64,000 nucleotides of DNA from Lentibacillus halodurans (GCF_900112045.1 NZ_FOJW01000009.1:1-64000), one strand, 5' to 3'; positions 26,820 through 36,645 are shown, counted from the first letter of the stretch. A program made the numbers and translations. Notes: generated from the letters alone by a model not told the origin.

Positions 26820-28673
26820 GTGAGTATAGCATCTGCACAAAAAAGGAGCTTCGGCGCTGTATTGTGGGATTATTTAACCACTGTCGACCATAAGAAAATT
26901 GCACACTTATATTTGTTCGGCGGCGGTTTTTTCTTCCTGCTCGGCGGTCTCGAAGCCATGGCTATCCGTATACAATTGATTCAACCTGAAAATGACTTTG
27001 TCAGTGCAGGTTTCTATAATGAACTTCTTACGATGCATGGAACAACGATGATTTTTCTGGCAGCCATGCCATTGATTTTTGCTTTGATGAATGCGGTCGT
27101 CCCGTTGCAAATAGGGGCACGGGATGTCGCTTTTCCTTTTCTGAATTCATTAGGGTTTTGGCTGTTTTTATTCGGCGGTCTCATATTGAACTGCAGCTGG
27201 TTTCTGGGGGGCGCCCCGGATGCAGGATGGACTTCATATACACCACTATCGGTTACTTCGCCGGGGCATGGTGTGGATTTCTATGTTCTTGGACTGCAGA
27301 TTTCCGGAGCCGGTACACTGATGGCAGGGATTAATTTTCTGGTAACAATTATTAACATGCGAGCGCCCGGCATGACATATATGCGTATGCCATTATTCAC
27401 ATGGACGACATTCGTTACAAGTACATTAATTTTATTCGCTTTTCCGGCATTAACAGTAGGATTATTCCTACTGATGTTTGACCGTATGTTCGGTTCAGCG
27501 TTTTTCGATGTGACACTGGGTGGTAACTCCATTATTTGGCAGCATCTGTTTTGGATATTTGGGCATCCTGAAGTTTATATTCTGATATTGCCAGCATTCG
27601 GCGTATTCAGTGATGTGATTGCAACGTTTTCCAAAAAACGTCTGTTCGGTTATACTGCTATGGTGTTTGCAACAATTCTCATTGCCTTTTTAGGATTTAT
27701 GGTATGGGCACACCATATGTTTACAGTCGGTTTAGGCCCTGTTGCAAACTCGATTTTCGCAATTGCTACGATGGCAATAGCAGTCCCAACAGGTATTAAA
27801 ATATTTAACTGGCTTGCTACAATGTGGGGCGGACGCATCACCATCAACTCGCCTATGCTGTGGGCGTTAGGATTTATTCCTTCATTTACGATTGGCGGTA
27901 TGACTGGTGTCATGGTGGCATCGGTTGTAGCTGACTATCAGTACCACGATACTTATTTCGTTGTTGCCCACTTCCACTACGTCATCGTTGGTGGTGTCGT
28001 ATTTGGGATTTTGGCAGGACTTCATTACTGGTGGCCGAAAATGTTTGGACGTATCCTGCACGAGGGTATGGGTAAACTGACATTCTGGACCTTTTTTATC
28101 GGTTTCCATTTAACGTTCTTTATCCAGCATTTCCTTGGTTTAATGGGGATGCCGCGCCGTTACTGGGTATTCCTTGAAGATCAGGGGCTCGATACAGGAA
28201 ACCTGATCAGTACAATAGGTGCTTTCTTTATGGCATTCGGTGTGATTGTCTTTGTGGTTAATGCCATTTACACAGCAGCTAAAGGCGAAAAAGCACCTGA
28301 TGATCCATGGGACGGCCGTACGCTTGAATGGACGATAGCTTCACCGCCTGCTCACTATAACTTTAAACAGACACCACTTGTCCGCGGCCTGGATCCATTG
28401 TGGATAGAGAAGATGGAAGGAAAGGGTAATATGACACCTGCAGAACCATTAGGTGAAATTCATATGCCGAATTCATCATTCCTGCCGTTTATGATGTCAC
28501 TGGGCTTATTTATAGCCGGTTTTGGTTTCATTTATCAGGTGAACTATAACTGGGCATATATTCTGTTGTTTGGTGGTATGGCGATCACATTAGGCTGCAT
28601 GTTAATCAGATCATTAAAAGATGATCACGGTTACCATATACCAAAAGATGAACTTGAAAGGGAGGCTGACTAA
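26820..28673 (+). CDS. ctaD: Cytochrome caa3 oxidase subunit I
   Basis: Catalytic subunit with low-spin heme and the heme a3-CuB centre; reduces oxygen and pumps protons. 617 residues. His73 in MHGTTM, the HPEVYI segment with the cross-linked His-Tyr pair, and VAHFHYVIVGG with two heme ligands are visible. Start is GTG, 8 bases after AAAGGGAGG. 34 bases after ctaC; ctaE follows after 2 bases. Confidence 0.97.
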   Translation: MSIASAQKRSFGAVLWDYLTTVDHKKIAHLYLFGGGFFFLLGGLEAMAIRIQLIQPENDFVSAGFYNELLTMHGTTMIFLAAMPLIFALMNAVVPLQIGARDVAFPFLNSLGFWLFLFGGLILNCSWFLGGAPDAGWTSYTPLSVTSPGHGVDFYVLGLQISGAGTLMAGINFLVTIINMRAPGMTYMRMPLFTWTTFVTSTLILFAFPALTVGLFLLMFDRMFGSAFFDVTLGGNSIIWQHLFWIFGHPEVYILILPAFGVFSDVIATFSKKRLFGYTAMVFATILIAFLGFMVWAHHMFTVGLGPVANSIFAIATMAIAVPTGIKIFNWLATMWGGRITINSPMLWALGFIPSFTIGGMTGVMVASVVADYQYHDTYFVVAHFHYVIVGGVVFGILAGLHYWWPKMFGRILHEGMGKLTFWTFFIGFHLTFFIQHFLGLMGMPRRYWVFLEDQGLDTGNLISTIGAFFMAFGVIVFVVNAIYTAAKGEKAPDDPWDGRTLEWTIASPPAHYNFKQTPLVRGLDPLWIEKMEGKGNMTPAEPLGEIHMPNSSFLPFMMSLGLFIAGFGFIYQVNYNWAYILLFGGMAITLGCMLIRSLKDDHGYHIPKDELEREAD

Positions 28674-28675
28674 TT

Positions 28676-29299
28676 ATGAGTCATGATCATTCCTTGAATC
28701 CTGAAACAATGCCGAATGAACCAGAAAAGGCCACGCTTGAAGGAAAAAATAAATTTCTTGGTTTTTGGTTTTTCCTTGGTGGTGAGACCGTCCTTTTTGC
28801 ATGTCTGTTCGGTACGTATATTACACTGAGAAATTCAACAGCCGGCGGTCCTACATCTAATGAGTTATTTGGACTGGAACTTGTCTTCATTATGACGATT
28901 CTGCTTTTGTCAAGTTCGTTGACAAGTGTTTATGCCATGTATCATATGAAAAATAATGACTTTAAGAAAATGCAGTTATGGCTTGGTATTACGGCAATTT
29001 TGGGTTTTGGTTTTTTGGCATGTGAGATTTATGAGTTCACACATTATATCCATGAATATGAATTCACGTTCCGGTCATCTGCATTTGGGTCTGCTTTTTA
29101 TGCATTGGTCGGTTTCCATGGAGGACACGTTACATTTGGCCTGTCATGGTTGATCGCCATCATGATCCGCAATGCTAAACGGGGATTGAACTTGTACAAC
29201 GCGCCTAAGTTTTACACATTCAGTTTATACTGGCACTTTATTGACGTTGTATGGGTATTTATTTTTACAGTTGTATACCTGATGGGAAAGGTGGGTTAA
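28676..29299 (+). CDS. ctaE: Cytochrome caa3 oxidase subunit III
   Basis: Core membrane subunit without cofactors. 207 residues and five helices, a normal size for Gram-positive subunit III. FWFFLGGETVLFACLFGTYI and HFIDVVWVFIFTVVYL are typical. Tightly packed between ctaD and ctaF; the ribosome-binding site AAAGGGAGG lies in the end of ctaD. Confidence 0.95.
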   Translation: MSHDHSLNPETMPNEPEKATLEGKNKFLGFWFFLGGETVLFACLFGTYITLRNSTAGGPTSNELFGLELVFIMTILLLSSSLTSVYAMYHMKNNDFKKMQLWLGITAILGFGFLACEIYEFTHYIHEYEFTFRSSAFGSAFYALVGFHGGHVTFGLSWLIAIMIRNAKRGLNLYNAPKFYTFSLYWHFIDVVWVFIFTVVYLMGKVG

Positions 29300-29302
29300 T
29301 CC

Positions 29303-29626
29303 ATGACAGAGAACACCAATTCCAATGAGACAAATTCATTTCAAAAGCAGAAGCGTAAGGAAGAAATGCAAAAGCAGCTGATTTCGTTTGCGTTAATGAT
29401 TGTGTTTACGATTATCGCCTTTGTTGTTGTCGCAACCGGTATGATGGACGGCATGTTTGTCATTCCTATACTGCTGATCCTGGCCATTATACAGGTAGCC
29501 TTTCAGTTATACTACTTTATGCACATGAAAGATAAAGACCATGAAATGCCTGCACTAATGATGTATGGGGGCATGTGGGCTGCCATTCTTACAGTGGCTG
29601 GATTGGGCGTCATCAGCTGGTGGTAA
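29303..29626 (+). CDS. ctaF: Cytochrome caa3 oxidase subunit IV
   Basis: Small accessory subunit, 107 residues, three helices after a Lys/Gln-rich N-terminus. FQLYYFMHMKDKDHEMP is the family signature. Last gene of the oxidase operon, 3 bases after ctaE and followed by a terminator. Confidence 0.92.
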   Translation: MTENTNSNETNSFQKQKRKEEMQKQLISFALMIVFTIIAFVVVATGMMDGMFVIPILLILAIIQVAFQLYYFMHMKDKDHEMPALMMYGGMWAAILTVAGLGVISWW

Positions 29627-29633
29627 TGCTTTT

Positions 29634-29666
29634 AAAAGATCGGGAATCATTCCCGATCTTTTTTGC
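29634..29666 (+). terminator. Terminator of the ctaB-F operon
   Basis: AAAAGATCGGGAA pairs with TTCCCGATCTTTT around a 3-base loop, followed by further T. A textbook intrinsic terminator. Confidence 0.92.
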
Positions 29667-29917
29667 ACTTTAGCAATCAACAATCTTCAATGATTAAAAA
29701 GTGAGCGAAAAGTGTGACAAATGCTATAGACCCGGGCATGATGTTAGAATGTTTAAGAACATAATTGAACAGCCAATAAAAAAAACGAAATTTTGACGAG
29801 AGAAATCGGTTAATCCACGTGTCTATTTGTTTTTAAATTGTCACATTATAATTGTATGCCCTGCTGGCAAATACGTTATAATATACTATATGATATCCGT
29901 ACATGGAGTGAACTTGT

Positions 29918-30823
29918 ATGTGGCTGGAATTACAAATATTTGGTTTTCGCGCGTTGTGGAGTCCTTATTATCTTTTGTTTGTCGCCGGACTTGCCTTATT
30001 ATATTACTTGATTACCGGTCCATATCGTCATAAGTTTGGCGGAATGGGGCAAGAAAAGCCGGCGGGAAAACAGCAGTTCTTTTTTTACGGAGGTCTGCTG
30101 TTGTTGTATGCTGTTAAAGGTGCGCCGGTTGATTTGTTGTCGCATATTATGCTGACGGCTCATATGATTCAAATGGCGATTTATTACATTGTATTCCCGA
30201 TTTTTATTATAAAAGGAATCCCCGCATGGTTATGGGAAAAAATAGTGGATCAGCCGGTGGTTAAACCAGTTTTGAAGTTTTTATCCATACCGTTGATATC
30301 ACTGTTATTATTTAACACATTGTTTTCGCTCTATCACTTGCCTGTTGTGTTCGATTTTGCGAAATCATCACAAATGGCGCATTCTTCCATATCGGTAGTT
30401 ATTTTAGTTGCAGCTTTTATTGTCTGGTGGCCGATATTGAGTCCATTAAAGGAATTTGACCGTATGGCATCATTGGGTAAAATATTCTATATATTTGCCA
30501 ACAGTGTATTAATAACACCTGCATGTGTATTAATTATTTTTGCAGATACACCGGTTTATGCTGCCTACACTCAAGACGGAGCATGGCTGCAGGCTCTGGC
30601 ATTGTGTGTCCCGTCAGGTGTGCTGCAGGGATTAAATGCTGTCATTTCAGGTCCGGAAATGTTCTCACCTATGTCAACATTGGAAGACCAGCAGCTTGGC
30701 GGTATTATTATGAAAATAATGCAGGAAATCACATATGGAATTATTTTGGCAAGGGTCTTTTTCAAATGGTTTACTTCGGAAAGTCTGCGTGTTGATCCGT
30801 TGCCTGCGACTCCGAATGAATAG
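29918..30823 (+). CDS. ctaG: CtaG, cytochrome oxidase assembly membrane protein
   Basis: Caa3-type CtaG, needed for active caa3 oxidase in B. subtilis and probably acting in copper delivery. 301 residues, about seven helices. Recognised by YHLPVVFDFAKSS, HSSISVVILVAAF and PLEDQQLGG-like TLEDQQLGG with GIIMKIMQE. The ATG follows TGGAGTG. It is outside the ctaB-F terminator and therefore has its own promoter, which I could not identify with confidence. Confidence 0.93.
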   Translation: MWLELQIFGFRALWSPYYLLFVAGLALLYYLITGPYRHKFGGMGQEKPAGKQQFFFYGGLLLLYAVKGAPVDLLSHIMLTAHMIQMAIYYIVFPIFIIKGIPAWLWEKIVDQPVVKPVLKFLSIPLISLLLFNTLFSLYHLPVVFDFAKSSQMAHSSISVVILVAAFIVWWPILSPLKEFDRMASLGKIFYIFANSVLITPACVLIIFADTPVYAAYTQDGAWLQALALCVPSGVLQGLNAVISGPEMFSPMSTLEDQQLGGIIMKIMQEITYGIILARVFFKWFTSESLRVDPLPATPNE

Positions 30824-30949
30824 AGATAAACGTGTGAAAATAAAAACAACGGTTTTTTCTCATGATTGACTAATAGAAAATGAAGGCTTTTACGAATGAT
30901 TCCTGTAATAGCCTGATTTTTTTCTGAACAGAGAAAGGGTTGTTCGTAT

Positions 30950-31405
30950 ATGCCGTTATTGCCTACATTAAGCACGGTGTTTATTGTAACGAGTGCTGTA
31001 CTAGTTGCAGTTGGATGGCGTTTGATTGTGACAGGAAAGCCGAAAGCACATAAAAAAACAATGATTTCTGCTGCTGTCAGCGCATTATTATTTTTTATCA
31101 TTTATGCATCCAGAACAGTTTTTATTGGAAACACGAGTTTTGGCGGACCGGAAGATATTGAGATTTACTATACGATCTTTCTAATTTTCCATATAACCCT
31201 TGCGACAACTGGTGCTGTATTTGGTATTGTTACACTTACACTGGCGTTTAAAAGAAAAATACGCATCCACAGGAAGATAGGTCCTGTAACAAGTGTTATT
31301 TGGTTTTTTAGTGCCGTTACAGGCGTAATGGTCTACTTGCTGTTATATATCATTTATGATGGCGGAGAAACGACCAGTATGATTAAAGCAATATTGGGTG
31401 GTTAA
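30950..31405 (+). CDS. DUF420 membrane protein (YozB/CtaM-like)
   Basis: 151 residues, four hydrophobic helices. His residues in the KAHKK, FHITLA and IHRKIGP segments agree with the DUF420 family (YozB in Bacillus, CtaM in Staphylococcus), which is needed to mature heme-copper oxidases. The position next to ctaG supports that role here. Start ATG after AGAAAGGG. Confidence 0.8.
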   Translation: MPLLPTLSTVFIVTSAVLVAVGWRLIVTGKPKAHKKTMISAAVSALLFFIIYASRTVFIGNTSFGGPEDIEIYYTIFLIFHITLATTGAVFGIVTLTLAFKRKIRIHRKIGPVTSVIWFFSAVTGVMVYLLLYIIYDGGETTSMIKAILGG

Positions 31406-31493
31406 AAAAACTCGGGTTGTGCGCGTCTTTCCATAGGTCCGATTGGTGGGACGGGTGGTCAGCCATTTCTGTACTGAAAACTTCATCCAGGAT

Positions 31494-31530
31494 TTAAAAA
31501 AGTGTGCAGGCAGCAGCCGCACACTTTAAA
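31494..31530 (-). terminator. Terminator of the AI-2E family transporter gene
   Basis: On the minus strand AAAGTGTGC pairs with GCACACTTT and is followed by TTT. It overlaps the stop codon. Confidence 0.8.
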
Positions 31531-32584
31531 TTTTAACATTCCATTTTATAATACCCGCTTCTCTTGCAGAATTGAATGCTATCAGCAATAACGGCCCGAG
31601 AATAAAGCCAAGCAAACCCAGCAATTTTATTCCCAAAAACATGGCAATTAAGGTTGCAAGCGGTGAAAGGCCAATATGCTGTCCCATTACTTTAGGCTCA
31701 ACAGTTCTTCGTATAGCCAGCAGGATAATCGCCAGAACTCCCAGCTGAATTCCGAGTAATACATCCCCCGCTATAAATGCAAATACTGCCCATGGTCCAA
31801 GTATGGCAATCGAGCCGATAATCGGGATAAAGTCAACCAGCCAAATAATTAATGACATAATGAAAGCTACTTCCGGTGTAATCAGAAGTAATCCGATCAA
31901 TGTGACGACAAAAATTATAATACTGACAAGAAATTGCGCTTTAAAGAATCCCAATATAACATCTGAAAGTCTCCTGTTCATGAAGGAAACCTTTTCAGCA
32001 GTCTCTTTGGTCATGACATTATAAAGCCTGGATTTCAGTAATGGCAATTCGAGCATAAATAAAAATAATGCAATGATATACACAAGAAAACTGATCAAAT
32101 ATTGGGGAATATCAGCAACAAGCTGTGAAATCCGCTCGATGGTAATGGTTTCTTTTAACGTTTCACTCATAGATGCAAGCTGTGATTCGATTGTATTTGT
32201 AACCTGATCATAAAATTCCTCTGGCAGATTCTCTGTATATTGTTCAAATCCTGATTCCCATGTTTCATAAATATCGTTTAACTCCGTAACATAGGAGGGG
32301 ATATCCTCCACAAAATTGACTACTTGTGTTACCGCTTTTGTGACAACAAATGTTCCGCTTAGTCCCAGGAAAACCAAAAACAGAAGAAAAACGATGATGA
32401 CAGATGTCTTTCTGCTTATTTTTATTTTTTTTTGCATAAACCGGACGAGCGGATTAAGGATCAATGCTGTAACTAATGCAATGACTAAAGGGATGGATAT
32501 TGGTAATATAAAGAAAAAAATGAGCAGTAGGAAAATGGCCAAGAAAATCAGTGTCCATTGGCGCTTAGTGATTGATCCAAACAA
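31526..32584 (-). CDS. AI-2E family membrane protein (YtvI/PerM-like)
   Basis: 352 residues, about eight membrane helices, with the long extracytoplasmic helical loop (about 90-160) and the conserved VDFIPIIGSIAILGPW and IGLSPLATLIAMFLGIKLLGLLGFILGP. The family includes AI-2 exporters, sodium-proton antiporters and sporulation proteins, so the substrate cannot be named. The start is TTG, with GGAG 13 bases upstream, longer than usual; no better start is in frame. It has no counterpart at this place in B. subtilis, as far as I recall. Confidence 0.82.
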   Translation of the reverse strand: MFGSITKRQWTLIFLAIFLLLIFFFILPISIPLVIALVTALILNPLVRFMQKKIKISRKTSVIIVFLLFLVFLGLSGTFVVTKAVTQVVNFVEDIPSYVTELNDIYETWESGFEQYTENLPEEFYDQVTNTIESQLASMSETLKETITIERISQLVADIPQYLISFLVYIIALFLFMLELPLLKSRLYNVMTKETAEKVSFMNRRLSDVILGFFKAQFLVSIIIFVVTLIGLLLITPEVAFIMSLIIWLVDFIPIIGSIAILGPWAVFAFIAGDVLLGIQLGVLAIILLAIRRTVEPKVMGQHIGLSPLATLIAMFLGIKLLGLLGFILGPLLLIAFNSAREAGIIKWNVKI

Positions 32585-32741
32585 GATAACTGGATGTCTC
32601 CTTTCATTCTATACGTCAGTAAAAAGTACGTACATAAAAAATAGAATATGTATGATCTTATGATATGTTTTTTAATTGTTCCGGCTATTACATCTTAATA
32701 TTTGGGACAGCAGCCGCATGACTGGTATACCCTTTTGATGA

Positions 32742-32783
32742 AAAAACCAACCGCTTACGCTTTTGATGAAGCAGTTGGTTTGG
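32742..32783 (-). terminator. Terminator of ylbA
   Basis: On the minus strand AAACCAACTGCTT pairs with AAGCGGTTGGTTT, followed by TTT. Confidence 0.85.
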
Positions 32784-32796
32784 TAAGGAACAGCGT

Positions 32797-33159
32797 TTAT
32801 TTATGCTGATCGATATCTTCCTTAACTTTTGTTACAAGATTCGTTGCACGATCTACAAGATTTTCCGGAAAATTTTCCTGTTCACCGTATTCAACACCAT
32901 GTGGATAATAATGTTTGCCAAGCAGTGGTGTCATTAGCTGAATAACTGCATTTCCCCGGTCTACGTCGCCTTCGATGGCATATCCTTGTATACGAATATA
33001 ATATGTAATGTTTTCTTCTTTGGATCCAATTTTATAATCATATGTCACTCGCTCATAATCCCATTGTCCTGCACGAATGAAAGCATGCTTTCCCATCAAG
33101 CGGTCTAATGGTTTTATATCGACCACTGCTTCTTCAATTCCTGTATTTTCCAGTTTCAT
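32797..33159 (-). CDS. ylbA: YugN-like family protein YlbA
   Basis: 120 residues, soluble. The YugN-like family signature is clear: FIRAGQWDYERVTYD and LLGKHYYPHGVEYGE. Function unknown. The ATG at 33159 was chosen; GAGGTGG sits 5 bases upstream and overlaps an in-frame GTG that would extend the frame. First gene of the ylb block after ctaG, as in B. subtilis. Confidence 0.87.
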   Translation of the reverse strand: MKLENTGIEEAVVDIKPLDRLMGKHAFIRAGQWDYERVTYDYKIGSKEENITYYIRIQGYAIEGDVDRGNAVIQLMTPLLGKHYYPHGVEYGEQENFPENLVDRATNLVTKVKEDIDQHK

Positions 33160-33309
33160 GTTATCCACCTCACAAAATTATCCTAACATCTTAATCATAG
33201 TAAAAAAGTATTCAACTTGCAATCGAAAAGGATTTCAAAGAATCACGCAAGATATTTTGTTATTTGGGAATAGTTAAGAATGTGTATATCTTTATAAGGA
33301 GGTAATTGA

Positions 33310-33738
33310 GTGAAAAATGTAAAGGATGTCATGAGTACAGATATCGTGGTCTGTCGAAAAGAGGATACGTTACATGAGGCAGCATCAAAAATGAAAGAAA
33401 GAAATGTAGGTGTTATTCCGGTATGTTCAGAAAATAAAGAGTTAATGGGCGTTATTACCGATCGCGATTTGGTGTTAAGAGGCTACGCTGAGAAAAAACC
33501 TGACACAACAACAGTGCAGGAGGTCATGAGCAATCAGCTGTATCATACATCACAGGACACTTCAGTGCAGGAGGCAGCTGATCTGATGGCACAAAAACAA
33601 ATACGCCGGCTGCCAATCGTTGAGGAAGGGAAACTGATTGGTGTTGTTTCGCTCGGGGACCTGTCGCTTGAGGATAAATCAAACGAAGCAGCGGGAAGTG
33701 CACTTGAAGAAATTTCGGAGAGACCAGAGCTCCATTAA
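33310..33738 (+). CDS. ylbB: CBS-domain pair protein YlbB
   Basis: 142 residues made of two CBS domains in tandem (about 8-60 and 70-125), with GVITDRDL and GVVSLGDL as the repeated core. Such stand-alone pairs usually bind an adenine nucleotide and regulate a partner, which is unknown here. Start is GTG, 8 bases after AAGGAGG. Divergent from ylbA. Confidence 0.9.
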   Translation: MKNVKDVMSTDIVVCRKEDTLHEAASKMKERNVGVIPVCSENKELMGVITDRDLVLRGYAEKKPDTTTVQEVMSNQLYHTSQDTSVQEAADLMAQKQIRRLPIVEEGKLIGVVSLGDLSLEDKSNEAAGSALEEISERPELH

Positions 33739-33751
33739 TATTGTATAATAG

Positions 33752-33785
33752 AAGCAACCGTAACTGAATACGGTTGCTTTTATAT
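33752..33785 (+). terminator. Terminator of ylbB
   Basis: AGCAACCGTA pairs with TACGGTTGCT around 6 bases, followed by T. Confidence 0.85.
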
Positions 33786-33871
33786 GAAGGAATGCATGTA
33801 ATCACTTTACACCACATACAAATAGTTTATATAGCATTCAAATTGTTTTAATAGAGAAGGGGAAACATATC

Positions 33872-34936
33872 ATGCGGTTACTTCGAATAATGGCTGTATT
33901 ATTACTGGCCTTTTCCGGTATATATTATCTATTGGATAGGACTGATTTTCTGCAGGAAGGTTCGATAGATAATCCCGGTCATATTTTAGAACAAAAAGAT
34001 AGCAAGCTGGAATCCAAGGAGATACCGGAAAATCGCTCTGTAGTTCCTTTAGAAGGCGATACGTATCAGTGGATGAACAAATCAGTAAATGAGTTGGAGG
34101 AAAGTTTCGGTGAACCATCGAGAAAAGATTCGAGTGCGTATGGCTATGAGTGGTGGGTATATACGGATGAACAAGAACAATATATCCAATTTGGAATTCA
34201 AGACAATCAGGTGAAATCAATTTATGCGCTTGGCAATGATTTATCCATTCAACCTGCTGAAATTGGACAAGCCTATGATTCTTCTGATGCAGCATTTTCG
34301 TTTTCAAATGAAGTTACCTACAGCAAAGCTTTATCTTCTTACACATTCCGACTGAGTGATGAAGAATTACAGGAACGTCCTATAGTCAAGGTTACGGACG
34401 ATATTTTTTTACAGTTATATTTTGATACATTCACGGATGAGTTATCTGCCGTTCGGATGTTATCTGCTGATCTATTGTTGCTGCATCAGCCATATGAAAT
34501 ACAATATCGGGGCGAATTGCCGGAAAAACCGGATTTCTCTGATGAACAATGGGCAGAAATTGAAGAAGGAGCAGAACAGCAAATTTTTCATATAACCAAT
34601 GTTATCCGCGATCAGCATGAAAAAACAGCTCTTGAGTGGGATGAAGATGTCAGCAATGTTGCCTATTTACACAGTGAGGATATGGCGGAAAATAATTACT
34701 TCTCGCATTACGCTCAAAATGGTGATGGATTAAAAGAGCGATTGGCTGCACAAGAAGTGTTTTATCAGGCTGCCGGTGAAAACATTGCTGCCCAATATCC
34801 TGATGCACAAGCCGCTATCCATGGCTGGCTGAATAGTGAAGGTCATCGTGAAGCGTTGCTGAAGGATGATTTTACACATTTAGGGGTGGGCGTTTATCAA
34901 TTTTATTATACACAAAACTTTGTTAAAAAACAGTAA
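33872..34936 (+). CDS. ylbC: CAP (SCP/PR-1) domain protein YlbC
   Basis: 354 residues, membrane-anchored or secreted (hydrophobic segment 5-21). An N-terminal CAP-associated domain with YGYEWWVYTDEQEQYIQFGI (about 85-110) is followed by the CAP domain from about residue 240: VIRDQHEKTALEWD, HSEDMAENNYFSHY, GENIA and HREALL. Catalytic activity is not known for this bacterial group. Start ATG with AGAGAAGGGG upstream. Confidence 0.88.
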   Translation: MRLLRIMAVLLLAFSGIYYLLDRTDFLQEGSIDNPGHILEQKDSKLESKEIPENRSVVPLEGDTYQWMNKSVNELEESFGEPSRKDSSAYGYEWWVYTDEQEQYIQFGIQDNQVKSIYALGNDLSIQPAEIGQAYDSSDAAFSFSNEVTYSKALSSYTFRLSDEELQERPIVKVTDDIFLQLYFDTFTDELSAVRMLSADLLLLHQPYEIQYRGELPEKPDFSDEQWAEIEEGAEQQIFHITNVIRDQHEKTALEWDEDVSNVAYLHSEDMAENNYFSHYAQNGDGLKERLAAQEVFYQAAGENIAAQYPDAQAAIHGWLNSEGHREALLKDDFTHLGVGVYQFYYTQNFVKKQ

Positions 34937-35007
34937 AGGTCATCTGATCATCATTGCGGCTTTTACCTCCATTGATTGTAAGCAGGATAAAAACTACAAG
35001 GCGCATT

Positions 35008-35042
35008 AAAAACGTATAGAGCCCTCTATGCGTTTTCTTTTG
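35008..35042 (+). terminator. Terminator of ylbC
   Basis: AAAACGTATAG pairs with CTATGCGTTTT (one wobble), followed by CTTTT. Confidence 0.8.
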
Positions 35043-35140
35043 CTTTTTATAAAAGATACCAGGTATATACGCACAGTGTCCGCCTCTTTCTCATAAATTA
35101 ATTAGTAACAGAAAAGATACCGTAACCGAGGTGAGTGATC

Positions 35141-35536
35141 ATGAGCAATAAACTCCACCCAAGTGTCAGGGAATTCAAGGCGTTTTTACAAAAGCACCCC
35201 AGACTGGTGGAAGAAGCGAGGAAAAGTGGCAGGGGCTTTCAGGAGTACTATGAGAAGTGGGCGCTGCTCGGTGAGCATGACCAATTCTGGGAGCAATACA
35301 AAGAAAAAAGAACCGGTGAAGCTGACAGCAAACCGAAGCAGGGGAAAGCGGAATTGATGGAACGGCTTGTTCAAATGTCGGAAAATATAGATTTAGATAA
35401 GCTGCAAAAACAAGTAGATAACGTGAATAACACGATTACCACCATCCAGGGCTTGCTGGGTCAATTCCAATCATCCCAAAACCCTTCACATCAGCCGTTT
35501 AGAAATCAGAATCTGTTTAACGGATTCAAGGATTAG
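35141..35536 (+). CDS. ylbD: YlbD, putative spore coat protein
   Basis: 131 residues, charged, with a predicted helical C-terminal half (ENIDLDKLQKQVDNVNNTITTIQGLLGQF) and a Gln/Asn/Ser-rich tail. Matches YlbD in size and place; the family is described as coat-associated. ATG 35141, 8 bases after GAGG. ylbE follows 10 bases later. Confidence 0.84.
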   Translation: MSNKLHPSVREFKAFLQKHPRLVEEARKSGRGFQEYYEKWALLGEHDQFWEQYKEKRTGEADSKPKQGKAELMERLVQMSENIDLDKLQKQVDNVNNTITTIQGLLGQFQSSQNPSHQPFRNQNLFNGFKD

Positions 35537-35546
35537 AGGTGAAGTG

Positions 35547-35780
35547 ATGCAGGCTAACGCATATCAATATTTAAAGGAAAACCCCAAACTTGCTCATTTC
35601 GTCCGGCTTAACCCTGTATGGTATCGCTATCTTTCAAGGGATCCGGACAGGGTACAGGAGTTGGAAAAGGCATCAAAACAATTTTATGGCAAAACGCTCT
35701 TTCAACAAGTCGACAAGATTGGAAATCATGTGCAGATGGTCAATATGCTGATCAACTTTGCTGATGTTATGAAAGACTAG
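35547..35780 (+). CDS. ylbE: YlbE-like protein
   Basis: 77 residues. Recognised by the family pattern LKENPKLAHFVRLNPVWYRYLSRDP. Function unknown. ATG 35547 was preferred to GTG 35544 because GAGG lies 7 bases upstream. Probably co-transcribed with ylbD. Confidence 0.85.
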   Translation: MQANAYQYLKENPKLAHFVRLNPVWYRYLSRDPDRVQELEKASKQFYGKTLFQQVDKIGNHVQMVNMLINFADVMKD

Positions 35781-35838
35781 CTGTGTTCCTGTTTTAATCT
35801 TGGGCATGACATGATAAGATGAATGTGGAGGTGAAATC

Positions 35839-36273
35839 ATGATAGGAACACTCGAATATGCAGACATTCTGGATCACTCTGAGTTAGTCGGTGAAATGGT
35901 TCTGAAGTCGGATGTCGTGGAATCCTATGAAAATGCCCGGCAGGCGCTTATTGAAGACTCGAAGGCACAACAGCTGATTAAGGCTTTTAACGATATAAAG
36001 GAACAACATGATGAAGTTCAGCGATTTGGCAGCTATCACCCTGATTTTAACGAAATCATGAAAAAGGTGCGGTCTGCGAAACGTGAAATGGACATGAATG
36101 AAAAAGTGGCAGCTTTTAAAGTAGCAGAGCGTAATTTACAGAAAATGCTCGATGATATAAGTGAGTATATTGCTTTTAGTGTCAGTGATGAGATTAAAGC
36201 ACCTAGAGATGGTGCGGTGTTAACAGACACAGGGTGCGGTCATGGCGGAGGCTGTGGCTGCAACGCATCTTGA
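35839..36273 (+). CDS. ricF: YlbF (RicF), RNA-processing and competence/sporulation factor
   Basis: 144 residues. In B. subtilis it forms the Ric complex with YmcA (RicA) and YaaT (RicT), which acts with RNase Y and carries iron-sulfur clusters. The helical YlbF/YmcA domain (about 15-115) is followed by a Cys-rich tail with GCGHGGGCGC, consistent with cluster ligands. Start ATG after ATGTGGAGG. Confidence 0.92.
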   Translation: MIGTLEYADILDHSELVGEMVLKSDVVESYENARQALIEDSKAQQLIKAFNDIKEQHDEVQRFGSYHPDFNEIMKKVRSAKREMDMNEKVAAFKVAERNLQKMLDDISEYIAFSVSDEIKAPRDGAVLTDTGCGHGGGCGCNAS

Positions 36274-36329
36274 TGCTCAACCCTTATTCTGATACACTGA
36301 CTAAAAAGAATCGATAGTGAGGATCGTTT

Positions 36330-36605
36330 ATGAGAATGAAGCGTCAAGGGCTGATTGTCTGGTTTCAGCATATGAAAAACATAAGACATATAAAACGCTA
36401 CGGGCACTTGCTCTATTCGTCCAAAAAACTTAAATATGCTGTTATCTATGTAGATCAGGAAAGTGTTCATCATGTAGAATCCAAACTGCTGAAACTGCCA
36501 TTTGTGTCAAAAGTGGAGCATTCCTGTAAGCCTTTTTTACGCACAAACTTTGAAAATGCCAAACCGGATAAGGCTAAACAATATGATTACAAAATGGGCA
36601 TTTGA
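36330..36605 (+). CDS. ylbG: UPF0298 protein YlbG
   Basis: 91 residues. Recognised by RQGLIVWFQHMKNIRHIKRYGHLLYSSKKLKY-type sequence (residues 4-35) and a C-terminal YDYKMGI. Function unknown. Start ATG; terminator directly after the stop. Confidence 0.9.
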   Translation: MRMKRQGLIVWFQHMKNIRHIKRYGHLLYSSKKLKYAVIYVDQESVHHVESKLLKLPFVSKVEHSCKPFLRTNFENAKPDKAKQYDYKMGI

Positions 36606-36643
36606 CCTTGCAGCAGTACATAACGGAGCTGCAAGGGTTTTTT
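36606..36643 (+). terminator. Terminator of ylbG
   Basis: CCTTGCAGC pairs with GCTGCAAGG around 13 bases, followed by GTTTTTT. Confidence 0.88.
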
Positions 36644-36645
36644 CT